Source of the DNA: Brevibacillus composti
GTDB taxonomy: Bacteria; Bacillota; Bacilli; Brevibacillales; Brevibacillaceae
Length of the DNA: 64,000 bases
Direction of reading: 5' to 3'
Assembly (NCBI RefSeq): GCF_016406105.1
Contig: NZ_CP066308.1
Location: forward strand, 879,501-943,500
This document shows, piece after piece, positions 49,334 through 58,403 of the stretch (position 1 is its first letter; each line of letters starts with the position of its first letter). A program made the translations under genes and the position numbers. The notes under the pieces are model-generated. The model did no database searches, was not told the origin of the DNA, and was given only the letters and a program-made list of their open reading frames with translations.

Positions 49334-50365
49334 TCATCGCTTCTTTTTTCTGTACATCTCCCGTTCCCAGCGCTTCAGATATGGGTAAGGATCGAAGGCC
49401 CATTCATTGTTTCCGGTGTCGCTGTACATGCCGTAGTGCAGGTGGGGCGGGAACTTTCCGGCTGTGCCGGGCCGTCCGTAACCGCTGCTGCCGACGTAGC
49501 CGATCACCTCGCCCGGCTTTATGATATCGCCTGGCTTCAAGCCCTTTCGAAACGAACTCAAGTGAGCGAAATAGTGATAGACATTGCCGATGTCGCGCAT
49601 GCCAATGCGCCATCCGCCGTAGCGGTTCCAGCCGATTACCTCGACCACGCCATAGCTGGTGCTCAATACCGGTGTGCCGTAGCCGGCAAAAATATCGGTG
49701 CCTTCGTGGATGCGTCTGCCGCCCCATCCGCGGGGATCGCCCCAGGTGCTTCTGTAGCTGTAGTTATATCGTTTGGGGATAGGAAAGTGATGGTCGTCCA
49801 GATCGATGCGCTGGAAGTGCTCGTAAATCCTGGCGAACTGATCGACGGTCTTCACTGCGCGGTCCCGCTGATAATACGACCAGAGGCCAATGCGCCAATC
49901 CTCGCGGGAGTGGCCGTATTGCGCGAAATAATAGGTCAACGTCGTCAAGACATCGAGATCGTTCTCGCGGTCCGCTTTTCCATCTCCGTCCCCATCCATG
50001 CCGATTCCGCCAAAGAAACGGATGGAAGTCAGGCTGGTGTCCTGCTGATCGGGGTTTAACGCACCGCACCATAAGGAAGCGGGAACCGTGATGGCCGTCA
50101 AACGGGATGATTGCTCTTTGCTCTCCCTATTTCGTCCGCGCTTGTGAATAGAGCGATCGTATTGGTCAATGGCCGCCAGATAGGACCAGGGGATGCCGTA
50201 TAGCGTTTCGAAGCGTTGGAACAGCGAGAGTCTGGACGCGTAAACATCGTCCGCGCCAGATGCCGCTGCAGGGACGGACGCGTCCGCCTGTGTAACAGGG
50301 GGCAATGAACACCAGGTACATAGTACGCTCAAGCCGATCAGCATCATTTGGCGAAACCTTCGCAT
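49334..50365 (-). CDS. lytH: LytH-like M23 peptidase (YunA)
   Basis: A 343-residue exported protein with an N-terminal signal peptide (MMLIGLSVLCTWCSLPPV). A helical middle domain resembling a lytic-type unit (FETLYGIPWSYLAAIDQYDR, DVLTTLTYYFAQYG) is followed by a C-terminal M23 domain with RRIHEGTDIFAGYG and PPHLHYGMYS. In B. subtilis LytH is a SigK-dependent L-Ala-D-Glu peptidase that shapes cortex cross-linking and lies beside yunB. ATG 50365 has GAGGGAG upstream. Confidence 0.85.
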   Translation of the reverse strand: MRRFRQMMLIGLSVLCTWCSLPPVTQADASVPAAASGADDVYASRLSLFQRFETLYGIPWSYLAAIDQYDRSIHKRGRNRESKEQSSRLTAITVPASLWCGALNPDQQDTSLTSIRFFGGIGMDGDGDGKADRENDLDVLTTLTYYFAQYGHSREDWRIGLWSYYQRDRAVKTVDQFARIYEHFQRIDLDDHHFPIPKRYNYSYRSTWGDPRGWGGRRIHEGTDIFAGYGTPVLSTSYGVVEVIGWNRYGGWRIGMRDIGNVYHYFAHLSSFRKGLKPGDIIKPGEVIGYVGSSGYGRPGTAGKFPPHLHYGMYSDTGNNEWAFDPYPYLKRWEREMYRKKKR

Positions 50366-50533
50366 GCCCGTCTCCCTCCAGAAGTAGTCTCTTCTGTAGT
50401 AGGTTTTACCTTCCCAACGCGATTATCCGTGAAGTTTTTCCCACCGGGAGGCTCTTCGGCGATAGGCCTTCCCCTATCATTTGGTGTATGATCGAAGGGA
50501 GATTCCGAACGGAAGCAGAACGGAGGCAGAACG

Positions 50534-51550
50534 ATGCAGATCATCATTCGCTGTGATCAACCTTTACACTTGGCAAAGCTGCGCGACCCCTTGCTGCGCG
50601 TATGGGAGAGATGTTGTGGTCAGGGCGCTCGGCAACATGCGGACGCGGAGCAGCGCTTTATGTCGATACGAAAGCATGCCGAGCGCTATCGCGCCTGCTG
50701 TCCGAGCGAGCTGTGGGAAGCGGAGGAAACCGCTCTCGGCCAGCTATTGGCCGCCATGCCCATGAACCGGGATGCGCCGCTGTTTCCCCTGATGGTCCAG
50801 CCCCTGGCCTTTCCGGACGATCTGCCGCTGTCGGCTCTCCCTTTGCTGGAAGGCTGGGAGGTACAGGAACAGGCTGCGGAGCTTGCCGGCAGCTTTTCTC
50901 CGCTGGCGATGCTATGGCTGCGGGAGATGGGGGCGAGCTCGGTGCGGCGAATGCAGGGAAAAGCAGAGCACATCTGTGCCAATGACGGGGTCGCCGTGAT
51001 TGCCGTCTCGCCGGTGGAAAGCCACCTGCCGGATCTGCCGGAGAGTGATCAGATCCCCGAGGTTCATGAGTTTCGCCATCACGATGTGGAGCATATCGAT
51101 ACAGGCATGCTGCTTTTGCAGGCGAATGTGGACGACTGCAGCCCGGAATGGATGGCCCACGCGATGGAACGCTTGCTGGAAGCGGGAGCCAATGATGTGC
51201 ACTTTATCCCGGTAACAATGAAAAAAAGCCGCCCCGGCATTCTGGTACAGGTGCTGTGCTACCGAAGCCGGCTGGAGGCGCTCAAGACGATCCTGTTTCA
51301 GGAGACCACCACGTTTGGTATTCGCTATTTCCCTGCCGCCTGCCATCGGCTGGCAAGGCAGTTTCTCACCGTGAAGACGGCTTGGGGCGAGGTGCCGGTC
51401 AAAATGGGATATCATCGCGGGACGAGGGTGCAATGCTCGCCGGAATACGCTGTCTGTGCCCGCTTGGCGAAAGAAGCGGGGGTCTCTGTCAAAGAGGTGC
51501 ATCAGGAAGCGCTGTATCTGGCCAGGCAGCAGCTGCGGGCCGGCGAGTAA
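50534..51550 (+). CDS. LarC C-terminal (LarC2) domain protein with extra N-terminal region
   Basis: A 338-residue protein. Residues about 195-335 are a LarC2/DUF111 C-terminal domain: LLLQANVDDCSPEWMAHAME, GANDVHFIPVTMKKSRPGIL, ETTTFGIRYF and the end EYAVCARLAKEAGVSVKEV. In LarC this domain, with LarC1, inserts nickel into the pincer cofactor using CTP. Residues 1-190 are not part of normal LarC and I do not recognise them. They contain three Cys near the start and HHDVEHIDTG before the junction. The gene faces larC1 tail-to-tail. Confidence 0.75.
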   Translation: MQIIIRCDQPLHLAKLRDPLLRVWERCCGQGARQHADAEQRFMSIRKHAERYRACCPSELWEAEETALGQLLAAMPMNRDAPLFPLMVQPLAFPDDLPLSALPLLEGWEVQEQAAELAGSFSPLAMLWLREMGASSVRRMQGKAEHICANDGVAVIAVSPVESHLPDLPESDQIPEVHEFRHHDVEHIDTGMLLLQANVDDCSPEWMAHAMERLLEAGANDVHFIPVTMKKSRPGILVQVLCYRSRLEALKTILFQETTTFGIRYFPAACHRLARQFLTVKTAWGEVPVKMGYHRGTRVQCSPEYAVCARLAKEAGVSVKEVHQEALYLARQQLRAGE

Positions 51551-51663
51551 GCCGGACGGGCAGGGGCTGGACGGTCCTCACCGGCTCGCAGCTGGACTGT
51601 TCTTGCCGGCACGCCGCCAGACAGTCCTCGCCAGAAAGCGGCAGACAGTCCTCCTGCGCGCTT
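51551..51663. repeat. Degenerate short repeats between the larC halves
   Basis: Four related units carry the same theme: CTGGACGGTCCTCACCGG, CTGGACTGTTCTTGCCGG, CAGACAGTCCTCGCCAGA and CAGACAGTCCTCCTGCGC. They are spaced about 28-32 bp apart and fill the gap between the two converging genes. A rearrangement junction or a recombination hot spot is possible. No terminator with T-tract was found. Confidence 0.45.
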
Positions 51664-52575
51664 CTAGACGGTGCCTACGAGGACCCGCAGGACATTGGGC
51701 TGGTCGGGCAGATCGCGGGTCCCGGCGCCGTAGCCGATCGCATCCACAGTCATGGCCGGAAGCGGCCCGAAGGACTGAACGATGCCTGCGGCAACGCCGG
51801 CGCCGGTCGGTGTGGTCAGTTCTTTTTGAATCGCGGTTTGCCGGAGGGGAATGCCCTTGAGCATCTCCATTGTCGCCGGCGCGGGCACGGGGTAAAGCCC
51901 GTGGTCACAGCGGACATAGCCATTGCCCGTAGGTACCGGGCCGCTGATAATCTGGTCGATTTGCAGCTCTTCCAGCGCCAGTGCAATCCCTACGACATCG
52001 ACGATCGAATCCAGCGCCCCCACCTCGTGGAAGTGGACGGTTTCGACCGGCACATTGTGAATCTTGGCTTCTGCGACGGCGATCTTTTCAAAGATGGCTT
52101 GCGCCCGCGCAGTTACGCGCGGATGAAAATCGGCCGCATCGATCATGGCCGCAATCTCCTTGTAGCGGCGGTGGTGGTGGCTATGATCATGACTGTGATC
52201 GTGGTGATGATGGTGATCATGGCCGTGGTCGCGGTCGTGCTGATGATGGTTCCCGTGGTCGTGGCTGTGCTCGTGGTGATGGTGATGCCCGTGGTCGTGG
52301 CTGTCCTCGTGGTGGTGATGGTGCCCGTGACCGCTGCCCAGGACGGGCAAGGTTTTCCGCGAAGCCAGCTTCTCCAGCTCTTCGTCAATCACATCCAGCT
52401 TCAGTGCGCTTACCCCTTTTTTTACGACGGTTTTCCACTCCATGCGAAAAGGGCCGAGCGGCAGTTTGCGCAGCTCCTGCTCGATTCGCCCGCGATCCGC
52501 TCCCGCGTCTACCAATGCCGCCAAAAGCATGTCGCCGCTAATCCCCGAAAAACAATCCAAATACGCTATTCGCAT
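51664..52575 (-). CDS. larC: LarC N-terminal (LarC1) protein with His-rich metal-binding insert
   Basis: A 303-residue protein beginning MRIAYLDCFSGISGDMLLAA, with HNVPVETVHFHEVGALDSI, GPVPTGNGYVRCDHGLYPVP and GPLPAMTVDAIGYGAGTRDL. It ends PNVLRVLVGTV, exactly where LarC1 stops in two-part LarC proteins. Residues about 82-137 are a His/Asp-rich run (HGHHHHHEDSHDHGHHHHHE and similar) likely to bind nickel. ATG 52575 has AAAGGAG upstream. The C-terminal domain is supplied by the gene on the opposite strand. Confidence 0.85.
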   Translation of the reverse strand: MRIAYLDCFSGISGDMLLAALVDAGADRGRIEQELRKLPLGPFRMEWKTVVKKGVSALKLDVIDEELEKLASRKTLPVLGSGHGHHHHHEDSHDHGHHHHHEHSHDHGNHHQHDRDHGHDHHHHHDHSHDHSHHHRRYKEIAAMIDAADFHPRVTARAQAIFEKIAVAEAKIHNVPVETVHFHEVGALDSIVDVVGIALALEELQIDQIISGPVPTGNGYVRCDHGLYPVPAPATMEMLKGIPLRQTAIQKELTTPTGAGVAAGIVQSFGPLPAMTVDAIGYGAGTRDLPDQPNVLRVLVGTV

Positions 52576-52712
52576 ATGCAATCGCTCCTTTTAACCGGTG
52601 CTCTTTTCCTGTATCATAAAAGGGAAAATATGTTCGTGTATGAGACAGGCTTCTGCTGACCAAAGTGTACCATTTCCCCCAGCTGTCTGTCATGTTGAGG
52701 AGTGTGTTTTTC

Positions 52713-53837
52713 ATGTTGTCGTTTTTACATACAGCGGATGTTCATCTGGATGCGCCGCTGCACAGCCTGGCGGGGTCCTACGAAAGCAGGCAGGATGATT
52801 TTCGGCGCACCATGCGGAGGATCCGGGATCTGGTCCTGGACAGGCAGGCCGATGTCTGGCTGATTGCCGGAGATCTCCTGGAACTGCACGGCGGTAGGCG
52901 CTCTACCGCGGTTTTTTTGCGCGATCTGTTTGCCAGCGTCGCCCCCACGCCTGTCTGTATCGCTCCGGGGAATCACGATCCGTGGCGGGCCGATTCTTTT
53001 TATCAATCGCTGGACTGGCCTGCGAACGTGTACTGGTTTACACCGGAGTGGGGCGCGTATGAATTTCCGGAAAAGTCTTGCGTCATCTACGGATGGGGCT
53101 TTCCCCAGCCGCATGTGTACGCGTCGCCGCTGGCCGATTTTCCAGGCAGGCTGCCGGGCTACCGCCACCATCTGATGGTGCTGCACGCCAGTGTCGTCCA
53201 CAGCGGCGGGGAGGAGCACCATCCGTATGCGCCCGTGACTGTAGAGGAGCTGGCTCGGACAGGTATGGACTACGTCGCCCTCGGCCACATCCACAAGCCG
53301 ATGCAATTTCTCCATCCTGTCCATCGTCAGGTTTTTGCCGCCTATCCGGGATCGCCGGAGGGACTCTCCCAGAAAGAAAGCGGCCCGCGGCATGTTCTCT
53401 ACGGCGAACTGGACGGGGAGGGGCGTCTTCGTCTGGAAGATATCCCGGTCCAGACCCGGATGATCCTCAAACGGGAGATTGTGCTCCAGGGAGAAGAGAC
53501 GATGGAGCAGCTCATCGAGCGGATGGAGCGGGAACTGGCCGATGTGGAGGATGGGCAGATCGCAGCCGTCACGCTCACAGGAGAGAGACCCGCCCATTTT
53601 CAGCCCGCCACAGACGTGCTGGAACAGCGGTTTTCCCGCTTCTTTTCCATGCGGATCAGCGATAGGTCGAGGCCCGATGTAGATGTGGAGAAAGTGATCG
53701 CCGAAGGGGGCGTCTGGGGCAGCTGGCTGAGCCTTCTGCTGGCGGAAGAGGCGGCTGCCGCGGACGAACAGCGCCGGGAGGTAGCCCGGCTGGCTGTCAG
53801 GGAAGCGCTGGATCGGATCGGGGGGATCATCCGATGA
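52713..53837 (+). CDS. yhaO: SbcD-like DNA repair exonuclease YhaO
   Basis: A 374-residue metallophosphoesterase: FLHTADVHLDAPLHSLAGS, LIAGDLLE, IAPGNHDPWRADSFYQ, MVLHASVV and ALGHIHKPM. This is the Mre11/SbcD metal site set and the YhaO length. ATG 52713 has GAGGAG upstream. It overlaps yhaN by 4 bp; the two products form a SbcCD-like complex. Confidence 0.87.
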   Translation: MLSFLHTADVHLDAPLHSLAGSYESRQDDFRRTMRRIRDLVLDRQADVWLIAGDLLELHGGRRSTAVFLRDLFASVAPTPVCIAPGNHDPWRADSFYQSLDWPANVYWFTPEWGAYEFPEKSCVIYGWGFPQPHVYASPLADFPGRLPGYRHHLMVLHASVVHSGGEEHHPYAPVTVEELARTGMDYVALGHIHKPMQFLHPVHRQVFAAYPGSPEGLSQKESGPRHVLYGELDGEGRLRLEDIPVQTRMILKREIVLQGEETMEQLIERMERELADVEDGQIAAVTLTGERPAHFQPATDVLEQRFSRFFSMRISDRSRPDVDVEKVIAEGGVWGSWLSLLLAEEAAAADEQRREVARLAVREALDRIGGIIR

Positions 53838-56020
53838 GAATCGATGAGCTGTCGATCAAAGGCTTCGGAAAATGGCGGGATGCCCGCTTCCGTTTTGCCC
53901 CGGGACTGAACCTGTTTGCCGCGCCCAATGAGGCGGGCAAGACGACCTTGCTCCAGGCACTCTTCGCCTCCTTGTACGGCATGAAGAAGGACTACGCCCG
54001 TTCGGCACGGTACCTGCCGGAATACGAGAGATACCTGCCTTGGCATGACGGCAGCTACGAGACGGTCGTGCGCTACGAGCTGGACGGGAAGCGGTACCAG
54101 CTCCACAGGCGCTTGGCAAAAGAGCGGGAGCAGGCGCAGCTCTACCTCGATCCGGATTGGACCGAGGTGACCCATCTGTATCAGGAAGACCGGAGGAAGG
54201 AGCGGAATTTTCTCGAGCTGCATCTCGGCTTGACGCGCAGCCTGTTTACCGATCTCACCTGGATCCGGCGGACGCCTTTGGAAGCTGCCGCGTACCTCTT
54301 GCCGTCCCTCTCCGGCGGCGGCGAGACAGATCCGGCCGTCAATCGCATGCTGAGCGAGATGGACCGGGAATTGGCCCAGATCGGCAAAAAAGAGAGGGCC
54401 GAAAATACCCTCTTGGGCAAAGCAGGAGCGCGGGTGGCGGAAAAAGAGCGGGAACTGGCCGAAGCCGAGAAAAGCTGGGCCGCCGTCCAAGCCCTGACCC
54501 GTCAGCTGGCTGTGTGGGAGGAGAGACGGCAGGAGCTGCAGCACGGCATGGAGCGGATCCATCAGCGGCTCGCGCGGCTGCAGGCCGCCGAGCAGAACTG
54601 GCAGACCCGCTGGCAGCAGAGTTTTGCACAGCGCCCGTGGGAACGCGCCGAGCAGTGGATCGAGACCGCCGGTACAGAGGAGGAGCGGGAGCTTCACCGG
54701 GAGACATGGCGCAAATGGACTGCGCTTGGTACGGCTTATGCGGAGGAGAAGAGCAGACTGCTGTCCATTCGGGAAGATGTGTCCCGGCAGGAGCGGATCG
54801 AGGAGACGTATCGGCGGGCGAGCGAACTGCGAAAAACTCGCGAGGCGTGCATCGCCGAGGCGCAGAAGCTGGCGGAGAGCGCCCTCCACAGCGGGAGGCA
54901 GAGGCGGAAGCCGGACGCAAGACACGTCTCCCCTGCTCTTTGGTGGACCGGCAGCATCTTCGGCCTGCTCCTGGCTGTTGGACTGTATGCCGCCGGGGAG
55001 CCCGTTCTCAGTCTGATCGCGCTGTCGGTCTGTCTGGCGGCTGCCGGCGCGGGAGCGATGGTCAGGCGGAGAAAACAAGCGGGAGAGGGGCATTCGCATC
55101 AGCAGCGGGCATGGCTGGAATGGCAGGAAAAAGCCGCCGGCTGCGAAGCGGAAATAGACGGTCTGCTGCGCCAATGGGGCATGGCGGACTGGGACTCTTT
55201 CCTGGTCCTGCGCGAGGAAGAGAAGCACCGTGCGCAGGGAAAAGAAGCGGGAATCGCAGCGCTGGAAGGCAGGCATCAGGAAGAGCAGGCCCAGCTGGCG
55301 AGACAGTGGGGAGAGGCCTTTCGCCGCCTATTGGAAGAGGAAAAAACCGGGCTGGACAGAGAGCGGGAGCAGCTGGAACAGGAGCAAAGGCAGCTCGGCG
55401 AGCAGCTGCAGCTGATCCGTGAGCAAATGGCGCGGGCAGCGGGGGAGATTGGCGGGCAGGACGAGGTCTCTTTGGCCAAAGCCCGCAGCGAATACGAAGA
55501 AGCCGTCGAAGACCTTCGCCGTCTGCAAATGAAGCGGGAGGCGCTGGCGCTCGCCCGAGAGACGCTGCAGCAGGTGTTAAACGAGTGGAATCGCGAGTTC
55601 TCCCCGGCTGTCAACCGCATCGCCTCAGAGCTGATGGCACGCATCACGGGCGGAAAGTACGCGGATGTGAGGCTGGACCCCCAGTCCCAGTTCGACGTGA
55701 AAATCTGGGAGGCCAGCCACCGCCGTATCGTCGAGCAAGAACGCTGTTCGACGGGCACCCAGGATCAGCTCTATCTCGTCCAGCGATTGGCGCTGCTCCG
55801 CCATGTCAGCGGGCAGTCTGAGCCTTTGCCGATTTTTCTGGACGATCATTTTGTTCATTATGACGCGGGGAGGCTGGAGCGGACCCTGGAGCTCTTGGCG
55901 GAGCTGTCCCGGGAACATCAAGTCTTCCTGTTCAGCTGCACGGAGCGGGAGCGCGAACTGCTCCAGCCGTGGATCGAGGGAGACGGCCGCCATCGGCTGC
56001 ACCTCTTGCCGTCCTCCTAG
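53834..56020 (+). CDS. yhaN: SbcC/Rad50-like ATPase YhaN
   Basis: A 728-residue ATPase. Walker A APNEAGKTTLLQALFASLYG is near the N-terminus, with an ABC signature region CSTGTQDQLYLVQRLALLRH and Walker B FLDDHFVHYD at the C-terminus. A coiled-coil arm lies between, interrupted at about residues 373-417 by two hydrophobic helices (IFGLLLAVGLYAAGEPVLSL). The membrane-like insert is a feature of YhaN proteins. The protein is shorter than the roughly 960 residues of B. subtilis YhaN. Confidence 0.85.
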   Translation: MRIDELSIKGFGKWRDARFRFAPGLNLFAAPNEAGKTTLLQALFASLYGMKKDYARSARYLPEYERYLPWHDGSYETVVRYELDGKRYQLHRRLAKEREQAQLYLDPDWTEVTHLYQEDRRKERNFLELHLGLTRSLFTDLTWIRRTPLEAAAYLLPSLSGGGETDPAVNRMLSEMDRELAQIGKKERAENTLLGKAGARVAEKERELAEAEKSWAAVQALTRQLAVWEERRQELQHGMERIHQRLARLQAAEQNWQTRWQQSFAQRPWERAEQWIETAGTEEERELHRETWRKWTALGTAYAEEKSRLLSIREDVSRQERIEETYRRASELRKTREACIAEAQKLAESALHSGRQRRKPDARHVSPALWWTGSIFGLLLAVGLYAAGEPVLSLIALSVCLAAAGAGAMVRRRKQAGEGHSHQQRAWLEWQEKAAGCEAEIDGLLRQWGMADWDSFLVLREEEKHRAQGKEAGIAALEGRHQEEQAQLARQWGEAFRRLLEEEKTGLDREREQLEQEQRQLGEQLQLIREQMARAAGEIGGQDEVSLAKARSEYEEAVEDLRRLQMKREALALARETLQQVLNEWNREFSPAVNRIASELMARITGGKYADVRLDPQSQFDVKIWEASHRRIVEQERCSTGTQDQLYLVQRLALLRHVSGQSEPLPIFLDDHFVHYDAGRLERTLELLAELSREHQVFLFSCTERERELLQPWIEGDGRHRLHLLPSS

Positions 56021-56031
56021 ATGAGCATAGA

Positions 56032-56090
56032 AAAGCCCCTGTCGCTTCGGGAATAAAATGCTCCCGGTCGATCGGGGCTGTTTCGCATGC
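56032..56090. terminator. Terminator between yhaN and the convergent gene
   Basis: AAGCCCCTGTCGCTTCGGGA and TCCCGGTCGATCGGGGCTGT halves pair with an AT-rich loop (AGCCCC/GGGGCT outer stem). It can serve both converging transcripts. Confidence 0.55.
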
Positions 56091-56100
56091 GCAGGGGTTG

Positions 56101-57312
56101 CTAGTTTTTTCCGTTCAATTCCTTGTCCAGCATGGTGAGGAAAAGACCGACATCGGTCACGACGCCGACCGTTTGAGCGGAGCCGCGGTCCATCAGCTTG
56201 GTGACGACAGCGGGATTGATGTCGACACAGACCGTTTTGATCCAGCTCGGCATCATATTTCCGGTGCCGATCGCATGAAGCATGGTCGAGAGCATGACCA
56301 CCATCTCGGCATCTGCCACTTGCTCGGCATACTGGGCTTGCGCCTCGATCAGATCCATCAGCGTGTCGGGAAGCGGGCCGTCGTCCCGGATCGAACCGGC
56401 GAGGACAAATGGCACCTGATGCTTGACACACTCGTACATGATCCCGCTCTGCAGCGTCCCGTCAGCCACGGCTTCGGCGATGGAGCCGGAACGGTTGATG
56501 GCGTTGATCGCCCGCATATGGTTTTTGTGACCGCCGCGCACGACGGAGCCGGTATCGAGGTTCACCCCGAGCGAGGTGCCGAACAGAGCCCGCTCGATAT
56601 CATGCACAGCGAGCGCATTGCCGGACAGCAGCGCGTTGACATAGCCGCTCCGAATCATATTTTGAAAGGCTTCCTGGCCTCCGGTATGGATGACGACCGG
56701 ACCGGCTACGAATACGATGCGACCATTGCGCTCGCGAATCCCGCGCATTTCTTCCGCCAACTGCTTGACGATGACCTCTACGCGGCGCTCCGAGCTCACT
56801 TCATTGCTCATAAACGAAAATTCCGAACTCTGCTGCTCCACCGGCTGGACCACCAGGCGGACGCCGTTGCTACCGCAGATCACCTGATCGTCTTTTTTGA
56901 TATCGCGCAGCTTCACGCAGTGGACTTCGTCGCCTTTGACGACGAGACAAGCATCCATGCGCTGGTATTTGGCTCGTACCCATTTTCCGTTCAAAAATAC
57001 CTCTGTGGCGTGATTGGTCGTGGAGTAGAAATCATCTGGCACGACCTTGTCCTTTTCCGCCAGCTTGATCGTCGGGGCTTCCTCTCCGGTCGGGATGACA
57101 CAGCCGAGGTTGATCAATTCATTCAGGATCAGCTCCACCTTGTCTTCCGGGAGGTTCAAGGCCACGCGGGCAACCGATTCATCGTCGACCTGGTCGCCTA
57201 CGGACAGCTCCAGGACGCGGTAACGCCCGTTGTACTGCACGACGGATGCGTCGATTAGCTTCAAGATATTATCGCGGATGATGTGGCCGCGTAATTCGAT
57301 GACACGTTCCAT
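56101..57312 (-). CDS. TIGR00300-type LOR/SDH-domain protein, probable ornithine cyclodeaminase
   Basis: A 403-residue protein. The N-terminal LOR/SDH domain (VIELRGHIIRDNILKLIDAS, ALNLPEDKVELILNELINLG) is followed by a Rossmann-like C-terminal domain (GRIVFVAGPVVIHTGGQEAF, GMMPSWIKTVCVDINPAVV-like end). This is the archaeal ornithine cyclodeaminase family, also found as the C-terminal part of cyanobacterial ArgZ/AgrE, converting ornithine to proline. ATG 57312 is chosen (start ERVIELRG). Rare in Bacillales compared with archaea and cyanobacteria, as far as I know. Confidence 0.75.
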   Translation of the reverse strand: MERVIELRGHIIRDNILKLIDASVVQYNGRYRVLELSVGDQVDDESVARVALNLPEDKVELILNELINLGCVIPTGEEAPTIKLAEKDKVVPDDFYSTTNHATEVFLNGKWVRAKYQRMDACLVVKGDEVHCVKLRDIKKDDQVICGSNGVRLVVQPVEQQSSEFSFMSNEVSSERRVEVIVKQLAEEMRGIRERNGRIVFVAGPVVIHTGGQEAFQNMIRSGYVNALLSGNALAVHDIERALFGTSLGVNLDTGSVVRGGHKNHMRAINAINRSGSIAEAVADGTLQSGIMYECVKHQVPFVLAGSIRDDGPLPDTLMDLIEAQAQYAEQVADAEMVVMLSTMLHAIGTGNMMPSWIKTVCVDINPAVVTKLMDRGSAQTVGVVTDVGLFLTMLDKELNGKN

Positions 57313-57414
57313 ATGAGAGGGCCTCCTTTTACACGTCGAAGTCATTACTCCTAGTATATCGGTTGTCTCGATCCGCTAAAAGGGGATGCGTGAAAACGGA
57401 TAAATATGCAAGTA

Positions 57415-57443
57415 TTGCCCAAGCCAGGCACAAACCCTATAAT
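57415..57443 (+). promoter_or_regulatory. lipA promoter
   Basis: TTGCCC (57415-57420), 17-bp spacer, TATAAT (57438-57443), 38 bases before the lipA start. Confidence 0.65.
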
Positions 57444-57481
57444 GAAGAGGATTGACCAAGTCCAATAAGGGGTGAGCCCTG

Positions 57482-58369
57482 ATGTCGCAACGCAAACCGG
57501 AGTGGCTCAAGATTAACCTTGTATCAGGAAAAGAACTGGCCACCTTTAAAGAATTAAAGCAGACGATGCGCAGCCAAACGCTGCATACCGTATGCGAAGA
57601 AGCCAAATGTCCCAATATCCATGAGTGCTGGGCCAATCGCACGGCCACCTTTATGATTTTGGGTGACATATGTACGCGCGCCTGTCGATTCTGTGCCGTG
57701 AAGACAGGCCTTCCCACTGAACTGGATCTGGCCGAACCGGAACGCGTGGCGGAAGCCTCTGAGCAAATGGGGCTGAAGCATGTGGTCGTGACCTCCGTAG
57801 CGCGGGATGATCTTGCCGATGGGGGAGCGGCTGTGTTTGCCGAGACGATTCGGGCGATTCGCCGTCGCTTGCCGCTTGCTTCCGTCGAAGTGCTGATCCC
57901 TGATTTCATGGGCAATTGGGATGCGCTCAAAGTGGTTATGGATGCCCGTCCCGATGTGCTGAACCACAATATCGAAGCGGTTCGGCGCCTGTCTGACCGA
58001 GTCAGGGCCCGGGCGAAATACGACCGTACGCTGGAGCTGTTGAAAAAGGCAAAAGAGTTCCAGCCGGACATTCCGACCAAATCCAGCCTGATGATCGGCG
58101 TCGGCGAAACGTTTGAAGAAATCCTGGAAACGATGGACGATCTGCGCCGGGTCGATGTCAATATCATGACCATCGGCCAGTATTTGCAGCCGACGAAAAA
58201 ACATTTGGCCGTCGAGCATTACTACCACCCGGATGATTTTGCCCGCCTGAAGGAAGCGGGGATGAGCAAAGGCTTCAGCCACGTCGAGGCCGGCCCTCTG
58301 GTGCGCAGCTCCTATCACGCGCACGAACAAGCCAATGCCGCCAAAGAAACGATTGCACAAGCGAGGTAA
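57482..58369 (+). CDS. lipA: Lipoyl synthase
   Basis: A 295-residue radical SAM enzyme with both clusters: auxiliary [12 protein letters not shown] and SAM cluster [10 protein letters not shown]. Further family motifs are [40 protein letters not shown] and [16 protein letters not shown]. It inserts two sulfurs into octanoyl groups of lipoyl domains. GGGGTGA precedes ATG 57482. Confidence 0.96.
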   Translation: MSQRKPEWLKINLVSGKELATFKELKQTMRSQTLHTVCEEAKCPNIHECWANRTATFMILGDICTRACRFCAVKTGLPTELDLAEPERVAEASEQMGLKHVVVTSVARDDLADGGAAVFAETIRAIRRRLPLASVEVLIPDFMGNWDALKVVMDARPDVLNHNIEAVRRLSDRVRARAKYDRTLELLKKAKEFQPDIPTKSSLMIGVGETFEEILETMDDLRRVDVNIMTIGQYLQPTKKHLAVEHYYHPDDFARLKEAGMSKGFSHVEAGPLVRSSYHAHEQANAAKETIAQAR

Positions 58370-58403
58370 GAAAAAGCGGAGTGATCTGCCGTTTGGTGAA
58401 AAA

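Noticed and set aside
52143..52388. Tandem-repeat or CRISPR-like array
   Set aside because: The repeated GTGGTGATG units are codons for the His/Asp-rich insert of LarC1. There are no equal spacers and the frame is open.
53600..55276. 558-codon open frame on the minus strand
   Set aside because: Antisense to yhaO/yhaN in GC-rich DNA; composition is Leu/Pro/Arg-rich with no domain.
55969..57258. 429-codon plus-strand frame
   Set aside because: Antisense to the LOR/SDH gene; no start signal and no family pattern.
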